A DNA stretch of 64,000 bases, from NCBI GenBank assembly GCA_021229015.1, contig CM037795.1:19582544-19646543 (forward strand), read 5' to 3'. The first letter of the stretch is position 1. Every line of letters starts with the position of its first letter. This document shows, in pieces, positions 23,341 to 35,946 of the stretch. Under the pieces are notes generated by a model. It searched no databases, was not told the DNA's origin, and saw only the letters and a list, made by a program, of their open reading frames with translations. The stretch comes from Solen grandis. Lineage: Eukaryota; Mollusca; Bivalvia; Adapedonta; Solenidae. Made by a program: the position numbers and the translations under genes.

Positions 23341-24130
23341 AACAGTCACTGAGCTGTAAAATGGCACAACTGAGCTGTAAAATGGCACATTTATAACTGA
23401 TCTGTAAAATGGCACAACTGAGCTGTAAAATGGCACATTTATAACTGATCTGTAAAATGGCACATTAACTGAGCTGTAAAATGGCACATTTACAGCTGAG
23501 CTATAAATGGCACAACACTGAGTGCTAAAATGACAAAAATTAGCTGTAAATGGCACACTGAACTGTAAAACTGCACAACAACTAAGTGTAACACGGCACA
23601 ATAAATGAGCTATGACATAGCACAACATATGAGTTGTGACATAGGACAGCAAATGAGCTGTAAAATGGCACAACTGAACTGTAAAATGGCACACCAACTG
23701 AGCTGTAACATGGCACAACTGAGTTGTAAAATGGCACAACATGGCAAATGGCACAACAAATGAGCTATAACATGGCACAACTGAGCTGTGAAATGGCACA
23801 CCTTGGCACAACTGAGTTGTAAAATGGCACAACAAATGAGCTGTAACATGGCACAACTGAGTTGTAAAAAAGCACAAATGAGTTGTTAAATGGCACAACA
23901 TGGCACAACTGAGTTGTAAAAAAGAGAGAAGAAGACACAAATGAGTTGTTAAATGGTACAACATGGCACAACTTAGTTGTAAAAAAAGCACAACTGAGTT
24001 GTAAAATGGCACAACACGGCACAACTGAGTTGTAAAAAAGCACAACTGAGTGTAAAAAAAATAAGTAAAATAAAAAAAAAATTTTAAATGTAAATTGGCA
24101 GACCTGAGTGGTGAAATGACATAACTGAGG
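23341..24130. repeat. Minisatellite, about 21-bp unit
   Basis: Tandem variants of 'tgagctgtaaaatggcacaac' with insertions and deletions, nearly 800 bp. Because the period is close to 21 (seven codons), long frames stay open on the - strand and encode Cys/His/Phe-rich heptad-like strings. These are by-products of the repeat, not genes. Confidence 0.9.
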
Positions 24131-25052
24131 GTAAAATTCTATAGTTGACACAAGAAATAAAACACTTACTGCTATGCTGAGATCATGGATCTTTCTTATA
24201 TCAAATGCATCAAGTATAAAAATTTAGACAAACATTACTTTTCTACATATGAAAAAGGCAAATACTGTGTTATCTGTCACATTCCCATAGTATGAAATAT
24301 ATTCTTTCAAAATTATGCAAATTTAACTCCTGTTTGCTGGTATCAAATGCATCAATCATAAAATTCAGAAAATATGAGACCTACCCTCATTGAAAATTTA
24401 ATTAACAAAATAAATATTGTATTTGATCTAATACAAACTGATGTCAGTGAAATCTCCATCAAGACCAGATAAAAATATTTTAGGCATAAAAACTGCAATA
24501 CTTTGAAGTGTTTATAGTGAACTAAACAATGTGTTAATATAAAGTTTCAAGTGTGACAGATTAATATCTTTTGACACAACATTACCAACACTAAAATCGA
24601 AAAAAATAAATTCACTAAATAAATAAAAATATTTCACACACACACACAAGACAATATAAAATAACAGTGGATGGACCTTAGGAGATAGGGGTCATGGGAC
24701 TGGTTCACATAATGATGGTGGGTACATGTGGGTGGCAGTGTGGTTACGCTGCACTGGGTTCATGTTATCTCTGATACCATCTCACAATGCCCCACCCTCC
24801 CCCTCACGGTCACTGAGTCCCGAAATTGGGGACTGGACGAATTACTGTGTTTGTGTGCATTTTTTTTTTCTCTTATAGTGATGTGAAGGATAGTGAGAAG
24901 AAGGGGAATGGGGGTAAAGGTGATGATATTGATGATGATGATCATAAAACTAAACTCTGAATGAAACAAAGGGAAGCAACCACTACTTAAAAATGTAAAC
25001 TGCAACAACAGTTATTTCCCTTATTGTGAACTTGAGTACCCTGAAGTGAATA
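24131..25052. other. Intergenic sequence, no gene recognised
   Basis: AT-rich, with a short CA run near 24639-24648 and GAT-rich patch near 24921-24943. No coding exon is supported. Confidence 0.4.
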
Positions 25053-26416
25053 CAAGAGGGCCATGATGGCCCTGAATCGCTCACCTGAGTACCATTGCTT
25101 CAACTGATGTCAAGGTTTTTAAACAGACAAGGATTCTGATATAACTTAATCTAAAACATTTTACCCCTGACAATACTACACACCAAATATCTAAGCAATG
25201 GACCATATGGTTTCAGAGAAGACTTGGGCGCAGGGTCATTTATCACCATAGGGCCAAGACTTTGAAAATCTTTGTAATGAACTATTAGATGCTACTACAT
25301 ACCAAAAATCTTAGCTCTAGGCCTTATTGATTCATAGAAGAAGATTTTTTAAGATTTTCCTATATAACTCTTGTAAAACAAGTGACCCCTGGTGGGGGTC
25401 ATTTATCACCATGGGCTATGATTTGTACAATCTTGGTAGTGGCCCATAAGATGATGCTACATACCAAATATCTAAGCTCTAGGCCTTATGGATTCATAGA
25501 AGAAGATTTTTTAAGATTTTCCTATATAACTCTGTGTAAAACAAGTGACCCCTGGTGCGGGGTCATTTATCACCATAGGGCTATGATTTGTACAATCTTG
25601 GTAGTGGCCCATAAGATGATGCTTCATACCAAATATCTAAGCTCTAGGCCTTATGCATTCATGGAAGAAGATTTTTTAAGATTTTCCTATATAACTCTAT
25701 GTAAAACAAGTGACCCCTGGTGCGGGGTCATTTATCACCATAGGGCTATGATTTGTACAATCTTGGTAGTGGCCCATAAGATGATGCTTCATACCAAATA
25801 TCTAAGCTCTAGGCCTTATGCATTCATGGAAGAAGATTTTTTAAGATTTTCCTATATAACTCTATGTAAAACAAGTGACCCCTGGTGCGGGGTCATTTAT
25901 CACCATAGGGCTATGATTTGTACAATCTTGGTAGTGGCCCAAAGATGATGCTCATACCAAATATCTAACTCTAGGCCTTATGATTCTTAAGAAGATCTAT
26001 GTAAAACAAGTGACCCCTGGTGCGGGGTCATTTATCACCATAGGGCTATGATTTGTACAATCTTGGTAGTGGCCCACAAGATGATGCTACATACCAAATA
26101 TCTAAGCTCTAGGCCTTGCAGTTTTGCAGAAGAAGATTTTCAAAGTTTGCATTTTTAAAATCTATTTTTAGCTCCTGTGACCTAATTATGCAATGGACCA
26201 GAACCATTTATACAACTTTAGTAGAGCTTCATCCAAGGAACATTCCTGCAAAATATTTTTCAAATTGGCCAAGCCGTTTAGGAGGAGATGTTGTTTGAAG
26301 CAATTGTTGACGCCGGACGCACGGACGCACGCACGCACGGACGCACGGACGACGGACGCCGGACAAAAGGCGATCAGAAAAGCTCACCTTGAGCACGTTG
26401 TGCTCATGTGAGCTAA
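25053..26416 (+). mobile_element. Helentron-like tandem-repeat element, family C, copy C1
   Basis: The left end carries the palindrome AGGGCCATGATGGCCCT followed by GCTCACCTGAG. The core is about five tandem units of 165 bp (for example gtgacccct at 25545 and 25710). Then come a unique segment (ctcctgtgacctaattatgc...ttgtttgaagca), an ACGC/ACGG microsatellite (26309-26360) and a 3' hairpin 'agctcaccttgagcacgttgtgctcatgtgagct' ending near 26416. GCTCACCTGAG at the left is matched in inverse by the terminal CTCA(g/t)GTGAGC. This matches pearl/Helentron-type non-autonomous elements. There are no genes: a 188-residue open frame exists only because the unit length is divisible by three. One unit (about 25940-26000) has many small deletions. 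Confidence 0.8.
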
Positions 26417-26795
26417 TAAAAAATAGTTATGAATATATGATGTTGAATTAAATATTTAGAACATCTTGGTTTATTAATTTTATCTTACAGGACAAAAATG
26501 GTGACACTTGTGAGATCCGAAAATTTCTAAAGGAAGCCTCCTATATAAAAAGTATGGAAATTTGTGCAGCACAAAATACTCATGGACTAATCTAGAATAA
26601 AAACACTTCAAAATACCAATCACCAAACTAAAATTTGAAGCTCATTAACAATTGAGAGCTAATCTGGCTTTATAAAAGTTGTATCACCTGATAACTGTAG
26701 AATAGTCTTTCATAAAGCATACTGTATAACTATCCTGTATTTTTTGTAAGACCCGTTTAAAATTATGAATTTCTTTTTATCATTAACTGGGAAAC
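26417..26795. other. AT-rich intergenic sequence
   Basis: Nothing recognised. Confidence 0.4.
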
Positions 26796-26799
26796 AAAG

Positions 26800-26925
26800 T
26801 ATTACAATATATACTGATCCTTATCAAAGGCTTCTGGGATGGACCAGTACTTTGTGCCTGGTAAAGTCAAGACAGATTCTTGACCTCAACCGGTGCGAAC
26901 CTGTAACCTTCGGCTCCCTTTATAA
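26800..26925 (-). mobile_element. SINE fragment (third family)
   Basis: 'ggaccagtactttgtgcctggtaaagtca...ggtgcgaacctgtaacc' matches the copy at 41670-41818. On the - strand it carries a degraded B box (ggttcgcacc). It is truncated. Confidence 0.5.
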
Positions 26926-28009
26926 TTATGCAATAATATACAAAACAGTGGCATCTTCAGTAAAAAAATAAATATTATTAAATTTAAAAAAAAAAAATCA
27001 CTTACTCTTCGAAGTCTTTTGACATGATTCAGTTGCGAGTTAGAGGATTTAATTCGAGGGCTTGGGCGTCTTTGTATAGCTGCCATGATGACAGTGGGTT
27101 TACAATCCTCGCTACAATTACCCACTTCACGTCAGGTCGACACAGAGTGTAAAGTTATTTCTCCTCACAAATCACGATTTCTCACTTTATAATCCAATTA
27201 TATCCACTTGCTTTATGGCTCATTCTGTGTCTATTTACTGCATCTGTAATTCTATGAATATGTAAAAACCATATGAAATAAGGTGATTGAAACTCCGCTT
27301 GAAAACTTTGCAGTTCACTTATAATTGAATAATTGCATTAAGTGAACTATCTAAATAAAAGCTGGGCTTGAAACTAATCAGATTTCTAAATCAAAACTTC
27401 CTAAAAACCGAGACAGCTGAATATAATGATAGTCAAGCTATTTGACAAATTCCTCGTCAAACAGAACTTAATACTGTAACCCTCAAAGCCTGCCACAGAA
27501 CTAACCACTACTATCCTTTCCTCAATTATTTTACTTGAGTATTTATCGAACTCAAAGATAATAATTCCAACAGTCCACTACTTAGTTACTAACATGTTTT
27601 TACAAAAAATACACTTTCAAAATTTAACACTTTAACATTTTATAGCAAACAAACAGATCACGCACATGCTTTATTTCACTCTGCTACCAAATTACTATTT
27701 TCCTTAAGAGATGACAATGAAAATCACATCTCATTACTATACTAACATATTCTGATAAGCAATGACTGACAATCTGCTGCTCAAATACATATCTCTGAAA
27801 ATAGTAATACAACAGACGTTCTATCATACTATCTTATACCTATAACACTGTGATCATCTAATAAACTATGAATCTGTTTAAAATTTGAACTTTACATGCT
27901 TAAAAACCGACTACGAAAATTCTCCCTAATGCAATACTGATACATACTACATAACTGTATTGAATTCCTTGACCTTATAAGTCAAACCATAAATTTCTAT
28001 AATGACCAA
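26926..28009. other. AT-rich intergenic sequence, no gene recognised
   Basis: No supported exon or classified repeat. Confidence 0.4.
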
Positions 28010-29045
28010 TTCATGTCCACTTTAAAACCATAGACTCATGTGCTTTAACCCTTCTACAAACACTCTGGTCCATCAATAAACCTAGATTCCCGTGCTTAAC
28101 TACTTTTATATAACTTGGTCCACTCAAGACCTAAATCCAGGTTTAACACCTTTATATACACTATGGTCCACTCAAGAACTAGATCCGCTTTAATCCCCTT
28201 ATATTACACTTGGTCCTATCAAGAATCTAGATCTGGATTTAACCCTTTCTATAACACTCTGTCCTACTCAAGATATCCTGATCCCGGATTTAAACCCTTC
28301 TATATACACTCTGGTCCCACTCAAGAACCTAGATCCTGGGCTTTAACCCCCTTCTATATACACTCTGGTCCACTCAAAAACCTAGATCCTGGGCTTTAAC
28401 CCCCTTTTATAAACACTCTGGTCCCACTCAAGAACTTAGGTCCCAGGTTTCAACCCCCTTCTATATACACTCTGGTCCCACTCAAGAACCTAGATCCCAG
28501 GCTTTAACCCCCTTCTATATACACTCTGGTCCTACTCAAGAATCTAGATCCTGGGCTTTAACCCCTATACATGGTCCCTCAAACAGTCCGCTTAACCCTT
28601 AACCTGTCACTCGACCGACGGTTCAACCTTCATATACCTTGTCATCAACTATCGGTTACCCTCTACCTGGTCCATCAAGATTGTCCGATAACCTTCAATA
28701 CATCGTCACTCAAATCGATCAGGATACCTTTCCTGTCCACAGAATTGTCTGATAACCCTTCTTACATCGGTCCTCAGACGATCGATTTACCCTTATACTG
28801 TCATCAGATCTAACGATTACTTCTTTACACTTGGCTTCAAAATCTAGACTGTTACCTTTACATGTCACTCAGATCTAGATCAGGATTTACGTTAACCTTG
28901 CCTATCAATTACCATTACCCTTCTACTTTGTCATAATCTTATCGATTTACCCTTCTTATACACTCGGTCCTCCAAGAATAGTTCAGCTTCACCCCCTTTA
29001 ACACTTCATCAGACTTAGACACTACCCTTCTATATAAGGGGATAT
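28010..29045. repeat. Minisatellite, 54-bp unit, right half deletion-rich
   Basis: Units of 'gaacctagatcctgggctttaaccccc...tatatacactctggtcc...ctca' recur at 28325, 28378, 28432, 28486 and 28540 (period 53-54). From about 28560 the units lose scattered single bases and become ragged, more like poor consensus sequence than normal drift. The open frame here is a by-product. Confidence 0.85.
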
Positions 29046-30546
29046 TCAAAGTCATCATAATTCCCATCTGAACATTTCTTTCATTCCATTCAATTTTTTC
29101 CCAAAATTGCAGTTGATAACTATATGGCTTTTCCTATCCCCAAAGACAAGAATAAGATATTTAGCCCCTAAACTATGTATTAAGTCCCTTTCTCCATCTT
29201 GAGATAAAAAAAAAGTCTTATGATTAACTGAATCAATCACCTGGGCCTGGTTTCAGCACCTTTAATTATTACCTATACCTTAAACACAATTTTTTTTATT
29301 AATCCACCTCCAAGGAACACCACTCACTATATCCAAACCCCTGAACCTTCTATTTTTCACGTTTTATCATAAACTACAATCAAAACACTCAATCTTCTTC
29401 AGACTCTTCTTTAAATGTCTAAACATGAGTCATGTGCACAACTTGAAACTTGATGACCCGTTTTTATCAACATCAGTTTACTTCATCGACGACACAAAAC
29501 CTTCCTATGTTACACTGTCTGCCTCACAACCCTCAACAGTCACCATGTATATTACAAACATATATTACAACAAAGTAACCAGAACTTTCATACCCCAATT
29601 TACAAACTTTCAAGTTTACTGAAAACTTGCAAAATAATAAATCCCTCCCACCAGTTTCCACATTCATCATATCCAAAATCTTGGTAAAAATCTATGTTTA
29701 AACGACAATCCTCCGACAGTTTTTTTGAAACCAGTATCACTTCAAAGCCCCATGTACTCCATATATAAATACATATATAGCCTTCTAATCACAATATACT
29801 AAAATTATACACCTTTTTCCTTGACAGTGTGTCAAGCCCTGCGTAGGAATTTCATTCTTCAGTAACTACAAAATATTCAGGCAAAAACCGTGAAAATAAA
29901 ATAGACACTGTTAATTATACATTTAAATGAGACAGGGGGGGGAGGGGTCCTTGACGAGGTCCCTCCAGTTGACGTTGGGCAAAACAGCCCAGAATTATAA
30001 TGTATACATCTGACGGACAATAAAGAAGCTGTTTAGGTCTCAGTATGCTTAAGGTATTACACAATGTCCGACAAGGATATTACTTGTAAATAAAATAAAA
30101 CCAGGGCAAGAAGGTAAAAAATTGAAAACCAAAAATCATCCTTCCTTGACAGGTGACACAGACACCAAAGGTTATCTGACTTAAATAACTCAGTCCTGAA
30201 GAACTTGAATGGACAGCTACCAGAGTTTAATAACTAAGGAAATCAGTCTTTTAACAAGAATTTGATAATTGGTCTTTAAAGACAATTAAGTATCTGTCAC
30301 ACAAAATTATATGCTGAAATACTGATTAAGTTCTACATTATTTTGTGACTGTTTTTTAAAGGCAGGACTTGTGTCTAATTCCAAAGGTTATTTAAATAAT
30401 ATAATCTTAGTTAATTATCACAATTTTAAAAAATGGCCTTTCTTAAGAGTTACCGGAGTCCTACTAATCAGTCCTAATGATTTTGATAACAGACCACCTT
30501 GGGGCTCCCAACATGCTTCTAGAGGCTCTTAATAAACTGCATTGCT
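29046..30546. other. Intergenic sequence, no gene recognised
   Basis: AT-rich. A short open frame at 29425-29622 (+) has no splice or homology support. A G-rich patch with a small hairpin (ggggtccttgacgaggtccc) lies near 29943-29962. Confidence 0.35.
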
Positions 30547-30955
30547 TGTTTGTTTATTGGGTTTAACATCCCACCAACAGTATTTCAGTCATTTGGAGAA
30601 TATGTCTACTTGAGACAGATATAGAGCTGCCACACTGAAGTACCACGCCATAGACATGTGGCATGATACCACACCCAGTCACATTATCCCTTTCCCTCAT
30701 AGAGGAAACCATGAAAAGACCTATGCGAACAGCATAAAACCAGATCAGCCTGCGAGTAACTCGCAGGCTGATCATGTTTTATGCTGTTCCTGCTCCTCAG
30801 TGGTCTGGAAATGAGTATTTTGTAATTAAATTTGGTAAGATTTAACTGTGGTTTTCTGCAGATCAGGCTTTATGTGATACCTACTGAGTGCGTTAAAATG
30901 AGTCTATATGAGGGAAAGGGTTATCCTGACTCCAGGCCTGGAACTACCCTAACAT
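30547..30955 (-). mobile_element. SINE (family S) split by MITE copy 5
   Basis: The left part, 30547-30687, follows the family: gggtttaacatcccaccaacagtatttcagtc, then tctacttgagacagatatag, then cacccagtcacattat. The MITE interrupts, then 30921 onward resumes 'ttatcctgactccaggcctggaactacccta'. The uninterrupted relatives at 43.85 and 53.8 kb read straight through this point. The tRNA-like head is missing. Confidence 0.75.
30684..30924 (+). mobile_element. TTAA-type MITE, copy 5, inserted in a SINE with TTAT duplication
   Basis: The MITE body is 30688-30920, flanked by TTAT on both sides (30684-30687, 30921-30924). The empty site in related SINEs has one TTAT ('cacattatcctgac'), which proves a 4-bp target duplication. 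This copy uses TTAT rather than TTAA. Confidence 0.88.
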
Positions 30956-31689
30956 GCTGCATTGATCTAGGATCTAACAAAATAAGGATTTAGACATCAG
31001 AAGCTGACCACAACCTCATATTGTTTATAATTTTCCTCCTAATGAATTGGACCAAACAAAAAAAATCCTGATCTTTCATGAGAAGGTAGTCTGGACCAGG
31101 CCCTCTCCATTAACCGCCTGCAGTATCTCAACTACTTGTCAAATTACACCCAATATTCCCACACAATGTTATATTTCCTTTTTCTTGAACACAAACGTGC
31201 AGTGTTCATTATCATGAAGTTTGGATGTTAGATTTTGCACGTTTTCCCTCAAAGAGTTAATTTACCTATTACCTATTAAATATATATCTCTAATTTCTTA
31301 TGTTGAAGAAAACATTCACACATCTATGTCACGTTTTTCAAGGAATGTTTGAATGCTTTCATGCAAAACACAATTTTTTAAAAGAAACTGGGTTATGATT
31401 GTGAGGCAATTTACAATCTAATGCATAAAATTTATCTATTTCATTCTTTGCATCACTGCACAAAGAGAATTTTTAAATGATAAATAAGTTTCCACTCAGT
31501 CCTCATTTTTCAAGCATGAAAGGAGCTACAATTTAAACCAGGTAAACTCAAATATATCTGCAGCAACCAGCTTGTACAGTTTCAGAAGAAAATATAAAAA
31601 ATGATGAAAAACTCTTGTGACAGATTTGCTGACACAATAATCTGCATAAAGCTCTTCTCAGTTGTATGAAGCAGCTCTTCTAATTTTGA

Positions 31690-32086
31690 AAAAAGCTCAT
31701 TTAAAACTTGATAAGCCCAGCTTACCTACACAAAGCTCATTTAAACCTTGATAAAATCCAGCTAACCTACACATTAAAGCTCATTCAAACTTTGATGAAG
31801 TTCATCTAATCTAGACAAAACTCATTTAAGCCTTGATAAAGCCCATCTTACTTAAACAATAGCTATTTAAACCCATCTTACTAAAGCTCATTAAAACTGC
31901 ATTTAAACTCATACAAAGCTCATCTAACCTACAAGCTCATTTACTAAATAAGCTCTTACCATATTAATCAGCTCACTTTAAAACCTTGATTAAGTCCAGC
32001 TCACCTACACAAAGCTCATTTAATAAACTCATTTAAACCTTACTAAAACTCAAGCTAATTTAAACCTTATAAAACCTGAAGTCTAA
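31690..32086. repeat. Minisatellite, about 40-44 bp unit
   Basis: Tandem variants of 'aaagctcatttaaaccttgataaa.tccagcttacctacac', becoming irregular with deletions toward the right. A final unit (ttacctacacaaagctcattttaactttgatgaag) appears at 33615-33650, beyond the element at 32335-33614, so the array was split by that insertion. Confidence 0.75.
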
Positions 32087-32334
32087 CAGTACTTTTACTC
32101 TAAGGGCTTAAATTAACCCCCCAAGTGTTTAGTCAAAAGGCTTGGAAGCTAAATCAACATTCTTATGCAACAAACTACCTTCAATAAAGGACATATGCGC
32201 AACTACCTAAACACTAGTACCCTAGTAGAATTTTACATATTGGTTATATTTGTCTATGGATTCAATAACATAGATTCCACTGAAAATCAATGGAAGAAAT
32301 TTGTAAATCAATACCATCAAGGGATCCCTTTAAA
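32087..32334. other. Sequence between minisatellite and element D
   Basis: No coding support. It may be the 5' part of the element that splits the minisatellite or an earlier insertion. Confidence 0.3.
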
Positions 32335-33614
32335 CAGAGGGGAGGGGGGGGGGGTAATAACCCAATTTTAATAGTAAAAGCGCTACTCAATGTTAAGTTA
32401 GAAATGCAAACAGTTCAATTGAAATCCTCCAGTATTAAGGAGTAAGTTTTAAGAAAATTGTAAAAACAAAATATCTAAGGCAATCAATTATAAAAGGGTA
32501 ATCAATGGAGATAGTCTGCAGAAATGTAAAGCAAATCATCAAAGGCATAACTATAAAGGAGTAATCAATGTTATATCTAACAATGCTTATCACAATGTTA
32601 AGGAAATAGCAAGTTTCATCAAATCCGTCAGTAGTTTTGGCAAGTAGTCAGTCAGAGTTTGTAATAAAAAATATCAAGGATAATTGGAAAATAGGGAGTA
32701 ACCACATGATAATAGATAACGCTTATCACAAGTAGAATCATGCCGCAGCCGAAGCCCTTCTCATTTCGAAGATTAGATAGGAGACCGGAATTTGTAATGC
32801 AAAAATCATAATAGGGCATAACTTGTAAAACGGGAGGTAACCTCAATTATAATGTCTAAGGATCATTGCCATAAGTTTCATAAACCTTCAAGTAGTTTAC
32901 ATAGGATTATTCACAGAAACATTGTAATGCCAAAAATTAAGGGGCATAACTTTTAAATAAAGAGGAGTTATCAAATGATAAATAAGTCGCTAACAATTCT
33001 TAAGGATCATTGACAGCAAGTATCAAAAACTCTTCCATAACTTAGTGTACATTAGCTCCAGAATTTGTAATTCCAAAAATCATTTCATATAACATAATTT
33101 GGTAAAATCGAGTAAAAAATGCCCATTAATGAACGCTGTACAATGTTCAGATCATTCTGCAGCAAGTATCATTAAAACCTCCATTACATATTAGCCGGAG
33201 TAGTCGCAAAGTTTGATAATGCAAAAAATCAAAGGCATCATTTAAAATAGGGACCTAATCAAATAAAAGTCATGATCCTTACAAAGTCTAAGGATATTGC
33301 CATACAAAGTTTCATCAAAACCTTCCAGTAGTTTGAAAGGATATCCACAGAAGTTTGTAATGCAAAAATCATCAAAGGGGCATAACTTGGTAAATAGGGG
33401 AGGTAACTCAATGCGATAACGCGCTAATACAATGTCTAAGGATCATTGCCAGCAAGTTTCATCAAAATCCTTCCAGAAGTTTAGGAGGAGTAGTCCGCAG
33501 AATTTTGTGTCTACAGACGGACGGACGGACAGACGGACGGACAGACGGACGGACGGACGGACGGACAACCTGATTCCAGTATACCCCCCCCTAACTTCGT
33601 TGCGGGGGGGTATA
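32335..33614 (+). mobile_element. Helentron-like tandem-repeat element, family D
   Basis: G-rich left end (agaggggagggg...ggggtaataa). About five ragged units carry 'gtttgtaatgcaaaaatca...ggcataact...tctaaggatcattgccagcaagtttcatcaaaaccttccagtagtt'. An ACGG/ACAG microsatellite lies at 33518-33566. The right hairpin is TACCCCCC(CC) / GGGGGGGTA with loop 'taacttcgttgc', ending about 33614. The right boundary is fixed by the resumed minisatellite unit. The left end is less certain (32087 or 32335). Confidence 0.6.
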
Positions 33615-35945
33615 ATTACCTACACAAAGCTCATTTTAACTTTGATGAAGTCAGTCACTTTCAACTGCACTGTCAGGGATTTAACTCACAACCACCCATA
33701 CAGACCATTTTAAGAGCCAGGCAGAATTCACCAAAAATTCCAACAATTCTATATCAACAATTAATTGACCTTCACAGGAAGTAATGATACAGTACCCTGG
33801 ATAAACATCTAGACCCCTAAGGTGAGAAAAGTTCTCCATTTTTTTCTTTTTGCCATTTCTTTGTGCAAACACTCCCACGTAAAATCAAATATGACAAGAT
33901 TTTCGTGAAAAGTTCCAAAATGGACGGCCTCATCCCCTTTAATCTGAAAAGAATATGTCTTGAACAAGAACAAAATCAATAGAACAGAAGTCAATTCCCT
34001 AACATACCTTGACCTTACACCTCAGTTTTAAATCTAGAAGAAACCCAACCATTGCAGGAGAAAAGATCAATGAAAGTCTAATACTGATCAAACGTTTTAA
34101 GAAAATGTAAGAAAATACAGTAAGAATTTAAATTTCAATCTAATTTCTTGTTTTGAAATTCAGTACTTATTTCAATAGTTTGTAATCCCTTTGTGATGAA
34201 AATAGACCCAGCCTGAATGCACAGTTGGGGCAGTTCATTTGTCACATATAGGGATGTCAGTTCAGGTGCGATTGTAATTAGCTGAGTCTGTAGAAATACA
34301 GATAGTGAAATCAATAGATCTAACCTTTCTGAAATGGACACCTATGATAGGAGACCGAATGTGTCTATATCATACAAACATCAAACAATCGGTAATTAAT
34401 AGTACAAACTTAACCGTGAGATAACCTTTCAAGTATACATTTCAATAAATGGATCTTACTATAAGGATTTTGTAAACCAAGGTTCAAGAAACATTTACAT
34501 AGGTTTTCAATTCAAAAGAAAACCAGTGAAAGCCCATGGAGTTATAATTCATCAAACTTTTTATTAATAATACAGAATGTTTGATTGTGAACAATTGAAG
34601 ATATATAGTCCTAAAGATTTTTATTATTATTTTACATATCATAAAAACTGTTTAGACATAAACACAGTGTAACAAATTTATGCTTCCTTTACTTTAATTC
34701 CAAAACTTCTTTTTTTCATTTTTATAATATAATTTTGCAAGTAAAAAATTCCCTATTAAAAAAAAAAGGTGCTATGCTTATTACAATGAATTTCATGAAA
34801 TAAATGTTTGCAGATATTTTCCTAAAGCATTGAATCTTATGATAACCATAAATCTACTATCTACCAATCTATGTTATCACAAAGCTACAAAGCATCTACA
34901 TAACAAATTCAAACCATCTGTCTCTACAACCAAATAACTTCACTTTTTGAAACACAAAAAGTGCCACTGTATATCCTTCATCAACAACCTAGGTGATATC
35001 TACATTACAAAAGTTAAGCTATACCCATGTTTGATAAGAAATCCTACATTATATCTGATACTCCTTCAATAACTCAAACAAATCTACGTCAGTATCTTCT
35101 ATTATTACAGAACCACATGACCTCATCTGATGTTAAACAGTTACGTTACCTCATTCAGAACATATGCTTTTGTTAAGGCCTTCCAATACACAATTTTCTG
35201 TAATTCTGCAATTCAAATTACTAACTCTGAGAATTTTCCATTCCTAAATCCAATTTCCACACTTCAATTCCGTATCACCATAACACTGCAACTAATTTTT
35301 ATCTAAGTATCATCACATCTGCAATATTCCATGTGATATTTCATTCACATTTTTCCCTCATATCAGCTATTGTATGATAAATGATCCGTGAATTGTAATA
35401 ATCCAACAACCACTTGATACACGACACACCTTTTTACTATCATTAACAAATATGGTACTTAAACATATTCAAAACTCCCAGGAGCTCTATCAATGATCCA
35501 TCGACTGTGAAAAATTGTGTATTTAAATCGTCAACCTCGGTACGTTTTTTCTCGGTCAGAGTAGAAAGGAAAACCACGAGCGTGAGACAGTTTAAGGTGA
35601 CAACAATACAGTGAGTCCACTCTGATGGTTTATACTTTAGGAGAATAAACTATGTCCAGACAGTTGGTATCTTGTGCCCCCAGGGGTCACTAGGATCTGC
35701 AACAGTGAAATGGACCCTTAATGTCACCTGAGATTGAAGGGACCACAGCATTACATTGGTTTCTCCCTGGTCCAGTCAGTGTCTCCACTTTAGACAGGTG
35801 TCAATATAGGAGGCAAAGAATGAGCTTTCCATAAAAAAAAAAAATTTAAATAATTTAAATAGGTACTGTGTTTTCAAATTCTTTCAGTTTTACAATTTAT
35901 TGGCTTAATGAATGTTTAAGTCAGGTGTATGAGTTGAAAGTTAAA
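33615..35945. other. Intergenic sequence with two weak candidate - strand exons
   Basis: Two - strand stretches look faintly protein-like behind acceptor-like sites. 34287 downward reads TQLITIAPELTSLYVTNELP... after TTTCTACAG; 33943 downward reads IKGDEAVHFGTFHENLVIFD... after TTCTTTTCAG. I do not recognise either and see no clear donors. The rest is AT-rich. Confidence 0.2.
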
Positions 35946-35946
35946 G

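Noticed and set aside
23272..24151. Long - strand open frames (up to 257 codons) rich in Cys, His, Phe and Thr
   Set aside because: They lie entirely in a 21-bp minisatellite whose period is a multiple of three. Several frames stay open at once, and there is no start context or splice support.
25382..25948. 188-codon frame with 55-residue repeats
   Set aside because: The tandem unit of the family C element is 165 bp, so any open unit repeats as an open frame. The same happens at 60532-61050.
25545..26305. CRISPR-like array of regular repeats
   Set aside because: The units are contiguous 165-bp tandem repeats with no unique spacers, in a eukaryotic genome. They are part of a transposable element.
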